The notes under the pieces were generated by a model. The model searched no databases. It saw nothing but the letters and a program-made list of their open reading frames with translations, and was not told where the DNA came from. From assembly GCA_016190375.1 (NCBI GenBank), contig JACPQR010000165.1:1-33253 (forward strand): DNA of 33,253 bases. Reading direction: 5' to 3'. Made by a program: the position numbers and the translations under genes. Position 1 is the first letter of the stretch. Each line of letters begins with the position of its first letter. Shown piece by piece: positions 1-8,034 of this stretch. The DNA is from Deltaproteobacteria bacterium (GTDB lineage Bacteria > Myxococcota_A > Polyangia > JACPQR01).

Positions 1-24
1 CGGTTGCTTGCCAGACGCGGGCCC

Positions 25-134
25 AACAGGCGACAGGCGACAGGCAACTGGCAACTGGCAGCCGCCGGACGCACGCGCTGCTCGTCCGGGTCCGGAATTG
101 CCCGTCGCCGGCTGCCTGTCGCCTGTCGCCTGTT
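25..134. repeat. Inverted pair of 7-bp tandem repeat arrays
   Basis: From 25 the sequence runs as 7-base units, GGCGACA repeated and then GGCAACT repeated, ending about 59. Bases 25-46 are the exact reverse complement of 113-134, a 22-base perfect inverted repeat separated by 66 bases. A single strand could fold into a long stem with a 66-base loop. The unit is short and degenerate, and no transposase or terminal duplication is seen, so it is better called a microsatellite-type element than an insertion sequence. Confidence 0.8.
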
Positions 135-271
135 CAATCCCTGCCCGTCCGGATCCCGGCTTGGCAAGAAACCGGATAGGCATGAAACTGACCACTACCG
201 ACCCCGGCGGGGACCCTGGGCGGGGGAGCCGCCGGCGCATCGAGCTGGTGCCGTTCAAGGCTGCGATTCAC

Positions 272-301
272 TTGACAATTCTGGCGGTCTCGCCCTAGCA
301 T
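272..301 (+). promoter_or_regulatory. Predicted sigma70-type promoter of the cpaC unit
   Basis: TTGACA at 272-277 matches the -35 consensus exactly. An 18-base spacer separates it from TAGCAT at 296-301 (4 of 6 with TATAAT, including the conserved A2 and T6). Transcription would begin near 308, only about five bases before the ATG at 313, and no Shine-Dalgarno sequence precedes that ATG. Predicted from sequence only. Confidence 0.45.
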
Positions 302-312
302 TCGCAGACTCG

Positions 313-1737
313 ATGCCCCGCTCCCGGTTCGAGGCCTGGCTTCTACCGGGTCTAGTCGCCTCCGCGCTCGCCGTCCGTGCGCCCCCGGCGATGGCCCAGG
401 AGCGCAACACCATCCGGCTGACAGTCGGAGAGTCGACGCTGGTGCGGCAGGACGCGCCGATCACCCGCGTCGTCGTGGGCAACGAGAACATCGCAGACGT
501 GAGAGCGACGAGCGCCCGCGAGGTCCTGGTCGTGGGGGTCGGGCGGGGCACCACGACCGTCAGCATCACGGCGGGCGGAGACCGCAACGACTACACCGTG
601 ATCGTGACGGCGGTGGAGGTCGGGTCGCTCCTCGGCCTCGTGCGCAACTTCCTGGGCGAGGTCGAGGGCATTCATGCGAGGGTCTTCGGCGACAACGTGG
701 TCCTCGAGGGCGAGGCGATGACGATGGATGACTTCGGCCGCGCCCAGCGGGCGGTCGAGCTCTTCGGCCCAGTCATCAAGAACCTGGTCCACTTCCGGCC
801 CACCGCCATCGAGGAGGTCAACCGGATCATCCAGCGCAATGGGCTCGCTGGCGTCCGAGCGAATCTGGTCGGGGGCCGCCTGTTCCTCGAGGGCTCGGTC
901 GGCAGCGAGCCCGAGATGCGAAAGGCCGAGGCCATCGTCAGCGCCTACGGGTTGCAGGCCGAGAACCTCTTGACGATCGGCCAGGGCCGGATGCTGGAGA
1001 TCGCGGTCGAGTTCCTCGAGATCAGGCGGAGCGGATTCGACCAGATCGGCATCGCCTACCCCTCGAGCGCCAGCACATCGGCGAACGCCACCGGCGTCTT
1101 CAACATCCTCGGGCCCGGGCAGGACTCGCTCCTCGTCAACGTGCTGGGCAACACCCCGGGCGCAGCAATCAACTTGCTCTTCCGGAGCGGCTACGCGAGG
1201 CTACTGGCGCAGCCGCGACTGGTCTGCGCCTCCGGGGCGCGGGCGGAGTTCCTGGCAGGCGGAGAGGTCCCCGTGGTCGTCACGACCCAGAGCTCGATCA
1301 GCGTCGACTTCAAGCCGTTCGGCATCCGGCTGGAGACCGCGCCGGTCGCCGACTCGCTCGGTCATGTGTCGATGGAGATCGTCTCCGAGGTCAGCGAGGT
1401 CGACGAGTCGCTCCGGACCCTGGGCGTGCCCGGCTTCCGCACCCGAAGGGTCCGCACCAACGTCACCGTGAGGGACGGCGAGACGATCGTCCTGTCGGGG
1501 CTGTTCCAGAACAACCAGCAGAAGGCCGTGCAGAAGTTCCCGATCCTCGGACACATCCCGATCATCGGCGAGCTGTTCCGCTCACGCGAGTTCCGGCGGG
1601 ACCGGTCGAACCTCGCGGTCTTCGTCACACCACGCGTGGTGACGCCAGAGACGCCCAGGATTCAACGCGCAATCCGCGAGATGCAGGAGATGTACGAGGA
1701 AGCGGAGAGCGACGTGAACTGGAATGTCCTCGATTGA
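313..1737 (+). CDS. cpaC: CpaC-like secretin (Tad/Flp pilus or type II/III secretion family)
   Basis: Outer-membrane secretin that would form the export channel of a Tad/Flp-type pilus or related secretion apparatus; 474 aa. I chose ATG 313 because it begins a good signal peptide (MPRSRFEAWLLPG, hydrophobic core, likely cleavage after AMA at residue 28). Residues about 30-100 resemble the CpaC N-terminal pilus-formation domain, about 105-225 a BON-like region, and about 225-450 the secretin domain. Typical secretin features are GETIVLSGLFQ, LGHIPIIGELF and a FVTPRVV strand near the C-terminus. The ATPase gene follows after 18 bases, which indicates an operon. No CpaB is seen inside the window upstream. 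The fold is clear; assignment to Tad rather than another secretion system rests on the adjacent CpaF/TadA ATPase. Confidence 0.88.
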   Translation: MPRSRFEAWLLPGLVASALAVRAPPAMAQERNTIRLTVGESTLVRQDAPITRVVVGNENIADVRATSAREVLVVGVGRGTTTVSITAGGDRNDYTVIVTAVEVGSLLGLVRNFLGEVEGIHARVFGDNVVLEGEAMTMDDFGRAQRAVELFGPVIKNLVHFRPTAIEEVNRIIQRNGLAGVRANLVGGRLFLEGSVGSEPEMRKAEAIVSAYGLQAENLLTIGQGRMLEIAVEFLEIRRSGFDQIGIAYPSSASTSANATGVFNILGPGQDSLLVNVLGNTPGAAINLLFRSGYARLLAQPRLVCASGARAEFLAGGEVPVVVTTQSSISVDFKPFGIRLETAPVADSLGHVSMEIVSEVSEVDESLRTLGVPGFRTRRVRTNVTVRDGETIVLSGLFQNNQQKAVQKFPILGHIPIIGELFRSREFRRDRSNLAVFVTPRVVTPETPRIQRAIREMQEMYEEAESDVNWNVLD

Positions 1738-1755
1738 GAGGAAAGAAGGGCGGCA

Positions 1756-3753
1756 ATGTTCACGGTCGTCATAACGGAAAAAGGCGGCGCGCAGAAGAGG
1801 ATGGAGTTCGACAAGCCGGAGGTGACCATCGGTCGCGTCCAGGGCAACGACATCATCTTGCCGAAAGGGAACGTCTCCAAGCGCCACTCTCGGATCGTCC
1901 TCAAGGACGCCCGATTCATCATCGTCGACCTCAAGAGCACGAACGGCACGTACGTGAACGGCCGGAAGATCACGGCTCCGCTCGTGATCAAGGGCGGGGA
2001 CAAGGTCTACATCGGCGATTTCATCCTCTCGCTCGAGGACGGCCCTGGCGCGGACCTCGGTGCGTCCGGCCCGGCCCCCTCGGTCGACGCGGCCGCGCCG
2101 CCCGCGGTCTCGGCAGCGGCCGTCAGGCGCGCGCCGCCTCCACCGCTCCCGCAGAGGCCGCCAGGCGGCGGGCCACCGATGGGCCTCGGCGACGCGACCA
2201 GCCCGGTCGAGCCTCTGGCCGACGAGTCGGGGGCGCACACCCCCGCGGTCGTTCCGCAAGCGGCCGCGCCGGCGCCGATCGCCCGTCCGTCTCCTCGCCC
2301 CAGTCCCGCGCCCGTCCAGCCGCCGCGAGTCCGCGCCCCCTCCGCGAGCGCGTTGCCTGCCGCCGCCCCGCCGGCCCCGGCGCCCGTTCGCCAGGCTCCC
2401 GCCGCTCCGCCCCCGGCGCCGGTTCGTCCCGCCCCACCCGCCCGCACGAGCGGTGGGCCCGCGGGTCGGACAGTCCAGCCTGGTCGCGCGAAGTACCAGA
2501 CGCTGCTCAAGGAGATCCACGAGCGCCTCCTGGAGTTCATGGACCTCAGGCGCCTCGACCTCGAGAAGCTCGCGGACGAGCAGCTCTGGGATCGCACGGA
2601 GCGCTCGATCAGCGAGATCGTCGATCAGATGGCGGGGCAGATCCCGCCGAACATCGACCGTGACACGCTGATCAAGGACGTCTTGAACGAGGCCCTCGGC
2701 CTCGGGCCGCTCGAGGATCTGCTGCAGGACTCGGGCATCACCGAGATCATGGTGAACCACGCCGAGCAGATCTACGTCGAGCGCGAGGGGCGAATCGAGC
2801 TGTGTGACAAGGCCTTCTCCTCGAACAAGGCGGTCCTCGGCGTCATCGAGCGAATCGTGGCGCCGATCGGCCGGAGGATCGACGAGTCGAGCCCGCTCGT
2901 CGACGCGCGCCTCAAGGACGGCTCGCGAGTCAACGCGATCATTCCGCCCCTGGCGCTCAAGGGCCCGAGCATCACGATCCGCAAGTTCCGGCGCGAGGTC
3001 TTCGGCGCGGAGGACCTGGTGCGCCTGGGGACTCTCTCGCGCGGCATGGCGGAGTTCCTCGAGATGTGCGTCAGCGCGCGCAAGAACGTCGTGATCGCCG
3101 GCGGGACCGGGTCGGGCAAGACGACGACCCTGAACTGCATCTCGTCGTTCATCCCTGGCCACGAGCGCATCGTCACGATCGAGGACGCGGCCGAGCTGCA
3201 GCTCCCGCAGGAGCACGTGGTCTCCCTCGAGACCCGCCCTGCCAACATCGAGGGCAAGGGGCAGGTCACGATCCGCGACCTCGTTCGCAACTCGCTCCGC
3301 ATGCGTCCCGACAGGATCGTCGTCGGCGAGTGTCGCGGCGGCGAGGCCCTGGACATGCTCCAGGCGATGAACACCGGCCACGACGGATCGCTCACGACTC
3401 TGCACGCGAACGCGCCCCGTGACGCGCTGTCCAGGCTCGAGACGATGGTGCTGATGGCCGGCATGGACCTGCCGGTTCGTGCGATCCGCGAGCAGGTCGC
3501 CTCCGCCGTCGACATCCTGGTCCAGCAGTCCCGGTTCGGCGACGGCTCGCGCCGCATCACCCACATCGTCGAGATCACGGGGATGGAGGGAGACGTGATC
3601 TCCACCCAGGAGATCTTCGCGTTCAAGCAGGACGGCGTCGACCCGCAGGGGCGCGTCATCGGAAGGTTCATGGCGTCCGGCTTCACGCCGCGCTTCTACG
3701 AGGATCTGCAGGCGCGGGGGCTGCCGGTCAACATGAACATCTTCCGAGAGTAA
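1756..3753 (+). CDS. cpaF: FHA-CpaF/TadA fusion: secretion ATPase with N-terminal FHA domain
   Basis: Cytoplasmic hexameric ATPase that powers pilus assembly or secretion, 665 aa, longer than usual CpaF because of an added FHA domain. Residues 1-95 are FHA: Gly26-Arg27, Ser41, His44 and Asn63-Gly64 are the phosphothreonine-binding signature positions. Residues about 100-245 are a Pro/Ala-rich linker. The CpaF/TadA domain follows, with the Walker A motif GGTGSGKT (residues 449-456), the RIVVGECRGGEALD segment of the family, and a conserved LTTLHAN stretch. The start is supported by GAAAGAAGGG 6-15 bases upstream. The next gene begins three bases after the stop. The FHA domain suggests that Thr phosphorylation of a partner recruits or controls the ATPase. 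That is inference; the domain calls are firm. Confidence 0.93.
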   Translation: MFTVVITEKGGAQKRMEFDKPEVTIGRVQGNDIILPKGNVSKRHSRIVLKDARFIIVDLKSTNGTYVNGRKITAPLVIKGGDKVYIGDFILSLEDGPGADLGASGPAPSVDAAAPPAVSAAAVRRAPPPPLPQRPPGGGPPMGLGDATSPVEPLADESGAHTPAVVPQAAAPAPIARPSPRPSPAPVQPPRVRAPSASALPAAAPPAPAPVRQAPAAPPPAPVRPAPPARTSGGPAGRTVQPGRAKYQTLLKEIHERLLEFMDLRRLDLEKLADEQLWDRTERSISEIVDQMAGQIPPNIDRDTLIKDVLNEALGLGPLEDLLQDSGITEIMVNHAEQIYVEREGRIELCDKAFSSNKAVLGVIERIVAPIGRRIDESSPLVDARLKDGSRVNAIIPPLALKGPSITIRKFRREVFGAEDLVRLGTLSRGMAEFLEMCVSARKNVVIAGGTGSGKTTTLNCISSFIPGHERIVTIEDAAELQLPQEHVVSLETRPANIEGKGQVTIRDLVRNSLRMRPDRIVVGECRGGEALDMLQAMNTGHDGSLTTLHANAPRDALSRLETMVLMAGMDLPVRAIREQVASAVDILVQQSRFGDGSRRITHIVEITGMEGDVISTQEIFAFKQDGVDPQGRVIGRFMASGFTPRFYEDLQARGLPVNMNIFRE

Positions 3754-3756
3754 GAC

Positions 3757-5760
3757 GTGGTTCGGCTCCGGGTCTTCGACAGCGTGGGCCAAGAGGTCAG
3801 GGAGGTTGCCGTGCCCGAGGACGGCCTCTGGGTCGGGCGCGGCGACGACGCCGGTCTCTGCTTGCCCGAAAAGGCGGTCTCCCGCCGCCACGCACGGCTG
3901 TACTTCCACGAGAACGAGCTGGTGGTGGAGGACGAGGGGAGCGCCAACGGCGTCTGGGTCGAGGGCGTCAAGACCGACGGACCGACCATCGTCGACATCG
4001 GGCAGAGGATGCGGATCGGCACCTTCACGATCGTCGTCGAGAGGGCCGAGGAGCCCTCGGGGCCCGTCGACTCGAGGGCGAAGGTCGGGGACTCGTTCGA
4101 CGTCCCCCCGGGGCCGCCCACGACGCCGAGGGGGCCGCCCGAGCCCTACGAGGTGCAGCTCATCGGGCGGGATGGTCCCTTCAAGGGAGAGCGGTACGTC
4201 TTGAAGGGCGACGAGACCACCGTCGGTCGAGTCCCCGGCAACGACATCGTCCTCGACGATGCCTCGATCTCGCGGCGGCACGCCAAGATCGTCCGGTCGG
4301 GGTCGACGTACACCCTGTTCGACCTTCGAAGCTCGAACGGCACGCGGGTCGGCGGCGTCAAGGTCTCTCGGCACGATCTCGAGGACGGCGATGCGCTGCA
4401 GTTCGGGGACATCCCAATGGTGTTCTCGTCCTCGGCTCGCTCGGGGAGCGATCTCGTTCCGGGAGCTCCCAGGAGCCGGGCGCGCCGACTGCGGCTGGCC
4501 ATCCTCGTCTCGGCGCTCGTCGTTCTCGCGTCCGTCGTCGTCGTCGGAATCCTGCTCCAGGAGCCACCACCAACCCCGCCTCCCTCCGCCGAAGAGCTCC
4601 TCGAGGAGCGGCGCCTCGCCGTACGCGCCGAGCTGGATCGGGGCAACGAGGCCCTGCGCGTCGGGGACCTCGTCGGTGCCGAGAACGCGTTCCGCGCGGC
4701 TCTGCAGCGCGATCCCATCAACGCGGAGGCCAACGCCGGCCTGGCGCGGCTCGGGGCCGAGCGCTCGAACAGGGAGAGCTTCGAGCGGGCGGAGGGTCTG
4801 TTCCAGACCCGTCGCGAGCTCGATCGGGCGCGTGTGCTCTACGAGGCGATCCCGGAGTCGTCGACCTTCCACGCGCGCGCCCAGGACAGACTTCGCGAGA
4901 TCCGGCGCGCAACCGCCGAAGAGGAGCGCGACCAGGGGCTCGGAGCCTGCAGGGTGCGGAGCTGGCGAGACTGCCAGCGCAGGCTGTGTCGCTTCTTCCA
5001 GCTCTGGCCGCACGATGAGCCTCCTCCCGACGGCGACACCATCAGGCAGGAGATCCAGCGCGCCGAGGGCCAGCTCCGCAGGAACCTCGATTTCGTCGCA
5101 TGCGAGCTGCCCGAAACCGCCTCGGGAGAGACCCAGGCCTCGCTCGATGGAGCGCTGACCGAGCGATACCCGGACACCACGATCCGTTCGGCCGTCCTCG
5201 CCTATGGGCGAGCCGATCTGGTGGGCGCGACGACGATCCTCCGGCGGCTCGAGAAGACACGCTCGTTCCGCGATCGATTGCCAGAGATCGAGCGCATCCG
5301 GAGCAAGCTCGACATCGTGGAGGCCCAGGCGGCAGACGTCTACCGTCAGATCCAGGCCGGTGACCTCGAGGCGACCGCGGCGAGCTTCCGGACGCTCGTC
5401 GACTCCGACAACGCGATCCTCCCGGAAGAGGTCCCGCACCAGTACCGCGAAGAGGTCGCGCGACAGATCGGCGACGCGTTCTTCGAGAAGGGCGCCGAGG
5501 CGCAGAACACGGGAGACTTCCGGGCGACCTTCGGCTGGTGGACACGCGGCAAATCCATCGCGCCGCAGAGCACGCGGCTCGTCCGAGGACTGTTCGAGCT
5601 CAGGCAGCGGGCCGCGCAGTCCTGCGCGTCAGGCACCGCGGCGGCGGCACAGGGCGAGGTCACCCGCGCCCGTGCCGACTTCGAGCTCTGCCGGGACATC
5701 AGCGAGCCGGACACGGACGTTCATCGCCAGGCCCTGCGCGAGCTGACGCAGCTCGAGTAG
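3757..5760 (+). CDS. Double-FHA membrane protein with TPR-like C-terminal region
   Basis: 667 aa, starting with GTG three bases after the cpaF stop, so probably translated from the same mRNA. Two FHA domains lie at residues about 22-95 (VGRG, SRRHA at 42-46, SANG) and about 135-225 (VGRVPGND, SRRHA at 172-176, SSNGT). A single transmembrane helix spans about 246-267, preceded by basic residues (RARRLRLA). A PPPTPPP stretch and Glu/Arg-rich helical repeats resembling TPRs fill the rest. The FHA half would be cytoplasmic and the repeat half periplasmic. The long C-terminal part contains scattered Cys (for example CRVRSWRDCQRRLC), which could form disulphides there. It may be a phospho-regulated scaffold of the Tad-like apparatus. 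No function is proved by the sequence. Confidence 0.85.
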   Translation: MVRLRVFDSVGQEVREVAVPEDGLWVGRGDDAGLCLPEKAVSRRHARLYFHENELVVEDEGSANGVWVEGVKTDGPTIVDIGQRMRIGTFTIVVERAEEPSGPVDSRAKVGDSFDVPPGPPTTPRGPPEPYEVQLIGRDGPFKGERYVLKGDETTVGRVPGNDIVLDDASISRRHAKIVRSGSTYTLFDLRSSNGTRVGGVKVSRHDLEDGDALQFGDIPMVFSSSARSGSDLVPGAPRSRARRLRLAILVSALVVLASVVVVGILLQEPPPTPPPSAEELLEERRLAVRAELDRGNEALRVGDLVGAENAFRAALQRDPINAEANAGLARLGAERSNRESFERAEGLFQTRRELDRARVLYEAIPESSTFHARAQDRLREIRRATAEEERDQGLGACRVRSWRDCQRRLCRFFQLWPHDEPPPDGDTIRQEIQRAEGQLRRNLDFVACELPETASGETQASLDGALTERYPDTTIRSAVLAYGRADLVGATTILRRLEKTRSFRDRLPEIERIRSKLDIVEAQAADVYRQIQAGDLEATAASFRTLVDSDNAILPEEVPHQYREEVARQIGDAFFEKGAEAQNTGDFRATFGWWTRGKSIAPQSTRLVRGLFELRQRAAQSCASGTAAAAQGEVTRARADFELCRDISEPDTDVHRQALRELTQLE

Positions 5761-5786
5761 CGGCCCAGGCCCACCGACTCGCAGGC

Positions 5787-5816
5787 GCGTCGGCGTGTTT
5801 TGCCACGCTCCGACGC
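5787..5816. terminator. Possible bidirectional terminator hairpin
   Basis: GCGTCGG (5787-5793) pairs with CCGACGC (5810-5816), and the inner CGTG pairs with CACG across a 6-base loop containing TTTT; two unpaired bases lie on the 3' side. It sits between convergent genes ending at 5760 (+) and 5865 (-). There is no strong T-run after the stem, so activity is uncertain. Confidence 0.4.
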
Positions 5817-5864
5817 ACGACCGTGGCGAGCGGCTACGGTGTAGCAGTGGCTCCTCGAGGTCCG

Positions 5865-6305
5865 TCACCAGGGCTCGGCTGCGGCCCGAGGCTTCCGGAG
5901 TCCTGCGGCCTTTCCGCCCCAACCGGCGCCGCGCGCATGAGCCGGCTCGGCTTCCCTGGCCTTCTTCTTCGCCGTGGTCCGCATGGCGCGAGCACGAGAA
6001 GGAGCGGCGCGTCGCGCCTTCGCCTTTCTCACGGCGCCGGCTCCGGCCGCCTTCTTCCTGGGCTTGCGCGCTGCCGCCGCCGGCGCCGCCTTCCGCCGGC
6101 CCGGAAGCGCCTTCTTCCGGCCCGTCGGCCGGCGGGCGGGCCTGCGAGGTGTCCGCTCGGCCTCGCCCTCCATCGCTCCGAGCTCTCCTGCGCCCATCCC
6201 GCCTTCTTCGAGCGGGCCCGGGAGCATCGACTCTGGAGGCTGCCAACGCCGTTCGCGTTTCGATTCCTGGATCCGCTCATCGCTCCATGTTTGCCTGTTC
6301 GCCAT
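5865..6305 (-). CDS. Small basic Ala/Arg/Lys-rich protein, histone H1-like
   Basis: 146 aa. The ATG at 6305 is preceded by AGGAGAGG at normal spacing, which is the main reason to accept this gene. The N-terminal part (about 1-50) is mixed-charge and partly acidic (LEEGGMGAGELGAMEGE). From residue about 50 it is dominated by Arg, Lys, Ala and Pro in short repeats such as GRKKALPGRRKAAPAAAA and KPRKKAAG. This is the composition of bacterial histone H1-like or nucleoid-associated tails, so binding to DNA or RNA is plausible. It is divergent from the hydrolase gene at 6438 (132-base gap). A low-complexity frame in GC-rich DNA can be accidental, so confidence is limited. Confidence 0.6.
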   Translation of the reverse strand: MANRQTWSDERIQESKRERRWQPPESMLPGPLEEGGMGAGELGAMEGEAERTPRRPARRPTGRKKALPGRRKAAPAAAARKPRKKAAGAGAVRKAKARRAAPSRARAMRTTAKKKAREAEPAHARGAGWGGKAAGLRKPRAAAEPW

Positions 6306-6437
6306 CTCGCCTCTCCTGGTCCGGCGAGCGTGCAGTTCTCGCGCCACGGCCTGCAGGCGAAAAACCTCCGGTCCGGCCGCAACTGGCTCGAGGGGCATGT
6401 GACGTGCACGCAAGGAGGGGTGCGACAGGAGACAAAG

Positions 6438-7505
6438 ATGCCGATCCGGGAGATCCCTCGCGACCAGTGGGCGCTGTTCCTCGATCACTTCTCGCGGACC
6501 CACATGGGCAGGCCCGTCAGCCTGGAGTCGTTCGCCGGCAGCGCCGGGGCGCACGTCGAGGCCCTCCACCTGCCTCTCAGGCAGGTCGGGCTCGTCCAGA
6601 TGATCGAGCCCGACCGGGCCGCCGCTTCGGAAGACGATCGAGCGCAGATCGAGATCGTCGTGGACGACGAGCCCCCCCGCGTGATCCGAGCGCCTGCGGC
6701 CTTGAGGGTCGAGTGGCTGGACGACGGGACTCTCGACGCCCTCAGGATCGATTCCACCGACGGCGGGCCGACGACGGTCCTGCGATTCGAGCCGGAGGCA
6801 CCCGCGCGTGAGCGGCCCTCGGCCGGTCCAGTGCAGGAGCGGAGCGTGCGGGTGACGACCGACGCCCTGATCCTCGATGGCGACCTGGCGCTTCCGCCGC
6901 GGGCCGAGGGGGTGGTGCTGTTCGCCCATGGCGAGGGCAGCGACAGGTTCAGCCCGCGCAACCGCTACGTCGCACGCAGGCTTCGCGAAGCAGGGTTCGG
7001 CACCCTGCTCGTCGACCTGCTCACGCGCGAGGAGGAGCACATCGACTTCCATACTCACCAGTACGGGCTCGATGTGGACCTCCTGGCCGGAAGAATCTCG
7101 AGCGCGATTGGCTGGCTCGCGCGGGATCGGGAGACCGCCGGCTTGCCGGTGGGTCTGTACGGGGCGGGCACCGGAGGGGCGGCGGCCCTCGTCGCCGCCG
7201 CCGAGCACGCGGAGAGGATCAGGGCGGTCGTCTGCCGATCCGCTCGAACGGACCTCGCCAGGTCCAGCCTGGCTCAGGTCTGCGCGCCCACGCTCCTCGT
7301 CGTAGGGTCCAGGGACGAGGAGATCCTCGCCTTCAACCGCGAGACGATGACCGAGCTGCTCACCGAGAAGAAGCTCGAGGTCATCCCCGGCGCGACGCGC
7401 CTCTTCCCCGAGGCAGGGGCGCTCCGGCAGCTCGGTCGAGTGGCGCGCGCCTGGTTCGAGCGTCACATGGTCGCGGCCAGGGAGCCCGCATCGGCGGGAC
7501 ACTAG
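6438..7505 (+). CDS. DUF5335 - alpha/beta-hydrolase fusion, apparently catalytically dead
   Basis: 355 aa. ATG 6438 has AGGAG about eight bases upstream (CAGGAGACAAAG). Residues 1 to about 118 match the DUF5335 pattern (MPIREIPRDQW...). Residues about 135-345 are a dienelactone-hydrolase-like alpha/beta-hydrolase of the type often fused to phosphoribosyltransferases (LLVDLLTREEE, AGLPVGLYGAGTGG, LEVIPGATRLF). Family members normally carry the nucleophile in GASTG and a catalytic His in PGATHLF. Here these positions are Gly244 (codon GGC) and Arg321 (CGC), while the acidic residue Asp293 in GSRDE is kept. Two of three triad residues are therefore lost. It may act as a binding or regulatory protein. 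It ends three bases before the convergent gene at 7509. Confidence 0.85.
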   Translation: MPIREIPRDQWALFLDHFSRTHMGRPVSLESFAGSAGAHVEALHLPLRQVGLVQMIEPDRAAASEDDRAQIEIVVDDEPPRVIRAPAALRVEWLDDGTLDALRIDSTDGGPTTVLRFEPEAPARERPSAGPVQERSVRVTTDALILDGDLALPPRAEGVVLFAHGEGSDRFSPRNRYVARRLREAGFGTLLVDLLTREEEHIDFHTHQYGLDVDLLAGRISSAIGWLARDRETAGLPVGLYGAGTGGAAALVAAAEHAERIRAVVCRSARTDLARSSLAQVCAPTLLVVGSRDEEILAFNRETMTELLTEKKLEVIPGATRLFPEAGALRQLGRVARAWFERHMVAAREPASAGH

Positions 7506-7508
7506 CCG

Positions 7509-7955
7509 TCAGTCGACCTTGATGTCCTCGACGTCCTTCTTCCTTGCCGTGGGCTTGGCGTACTGCTCGGCCGCCCTGCTGCCGCCGTCGTCGAGCTCGA
7601 TGAGGAGGCCGTAGGCGATTCCCACGATCGGAGCCAGGACGAAGTACTCGTGGCTCAGAAGCCGCTGATCGGGCGCGAACATCGTCAGCGGAATGGGAAC
7701 GTTCACGTAGCTTCGCACCAAGACGTAGATCCCGATGCCCACGCCGACGCCCACGACTCCCTTGAGGACGGCGCCGATCCACGCGCCTCTTCGCCACGGC
7801 GGAGTTCCGCAGATCGCGCCCGCCGCTGCGCCGACCAGGCCGTACAGCAGGTACTCGAGGAAGGCCGGAGCGCCCGCGGGAAAGAGCGCCCAGAGCCCGG
7901 CCCCGAGTGCTCCTCCCAGAAGTCCGCCTTTCAGTAGCCCGACGACGAAGCGCAT
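7509..7955 (-). CDS. Small multi-pass membrane protein, function unknown
   Basis: 148 aa from ATG 7955. Hydrophobic Gly/Ala-rich segments occur at about 1-25, 30-52, 60-85 and 108-128, giving about four transmembrane helices. The C-terminal tail is charged and ends KKDVEDIKVD. A longer start at 8033, one base after the pseudokinase stop (TGACATG), would add 26 polar residues. I prefer 7955 because a promoter-like TTGCCG-17-CATAAT pair sits just before it and the added residues look non-coding. No family was recognised. It lies immediately downstream of the pseudokinase on the same strand. Confidence 0.65.
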   Translation of the reverse strand: MRFVVGLLKGGLLGGALGAGLWALFPAGAPAFLEYLLYGLVGAAAGAICGTPPWRRGAWIGAVLKGVVGVGVGIGIYVLVRSYVNVPIPLTMFAPDQRLLSHEYFVLAPIVGIAYGLLIELDDGGSRAAEQYAKPTARKKDVEDIKVD

Positions 7956-7961
7956 ATCGTC

Positions 7962-7990
7962 ATTATGGAAGGCGGCCTGGCGGTCGGCAA
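7962..7990 (-). promoter_or_regulatory. Predicted promoter for the membrane protein gene ending at 7509
   Basis: Reading the minus strand, TTGCCG (7990-7985, 4 of 6 with TTGACA) and CATAAT (7967-7962, 5 of 6 with TATAAT) are separated by exactly 17 bases. The -10 box ends six bases before the ATG at 7955, so the transcript would start at or next to the start codon. No Shine-Dalgarno sequence is present. Confidence 0.45.
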
Positions 7991-8034
7991 ACCCAATTCG
8001 CGGACCGGAGCGGGCTCCGACGACCTCGAGCATG

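Larger units (their letters stand above)
1..312. other. Non-coding region upstream of the cpaC-like gene
   Basis: A reading frame stays open here on the + strand, but its translation is Arg/Pro-rich low-complexity sequence without a recognisable domain. The secretin signal peptide begins only at 313, so I treat the stretch as intergenic. It holds the heptamer arrays (25-59 and 113-134) and the promoter at 272-301, both listed separately. Nothing else is recognised between 135 and 271. Confidence 0.6.

Noticed and set aside
1582..5439. A 1285-codon open frame on the minus strand
   Set aside because: It lies fully antisense to the secretin, CpaF and FHA genes, which have clear domains. Its translation is Asp/Arg/Val-rich without motifs, the typical mirror of GC-rich codon use.
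7956..8033. Longer start at 8033 for the small membrane protein, coupled to the pseudokinase stop (TGACATG)
   Set aside because: Possible but not preferred: the added 26 residues cover the TTGCCG-17-CATAAT promoter pair and lack resemblance to the rest of the protein.
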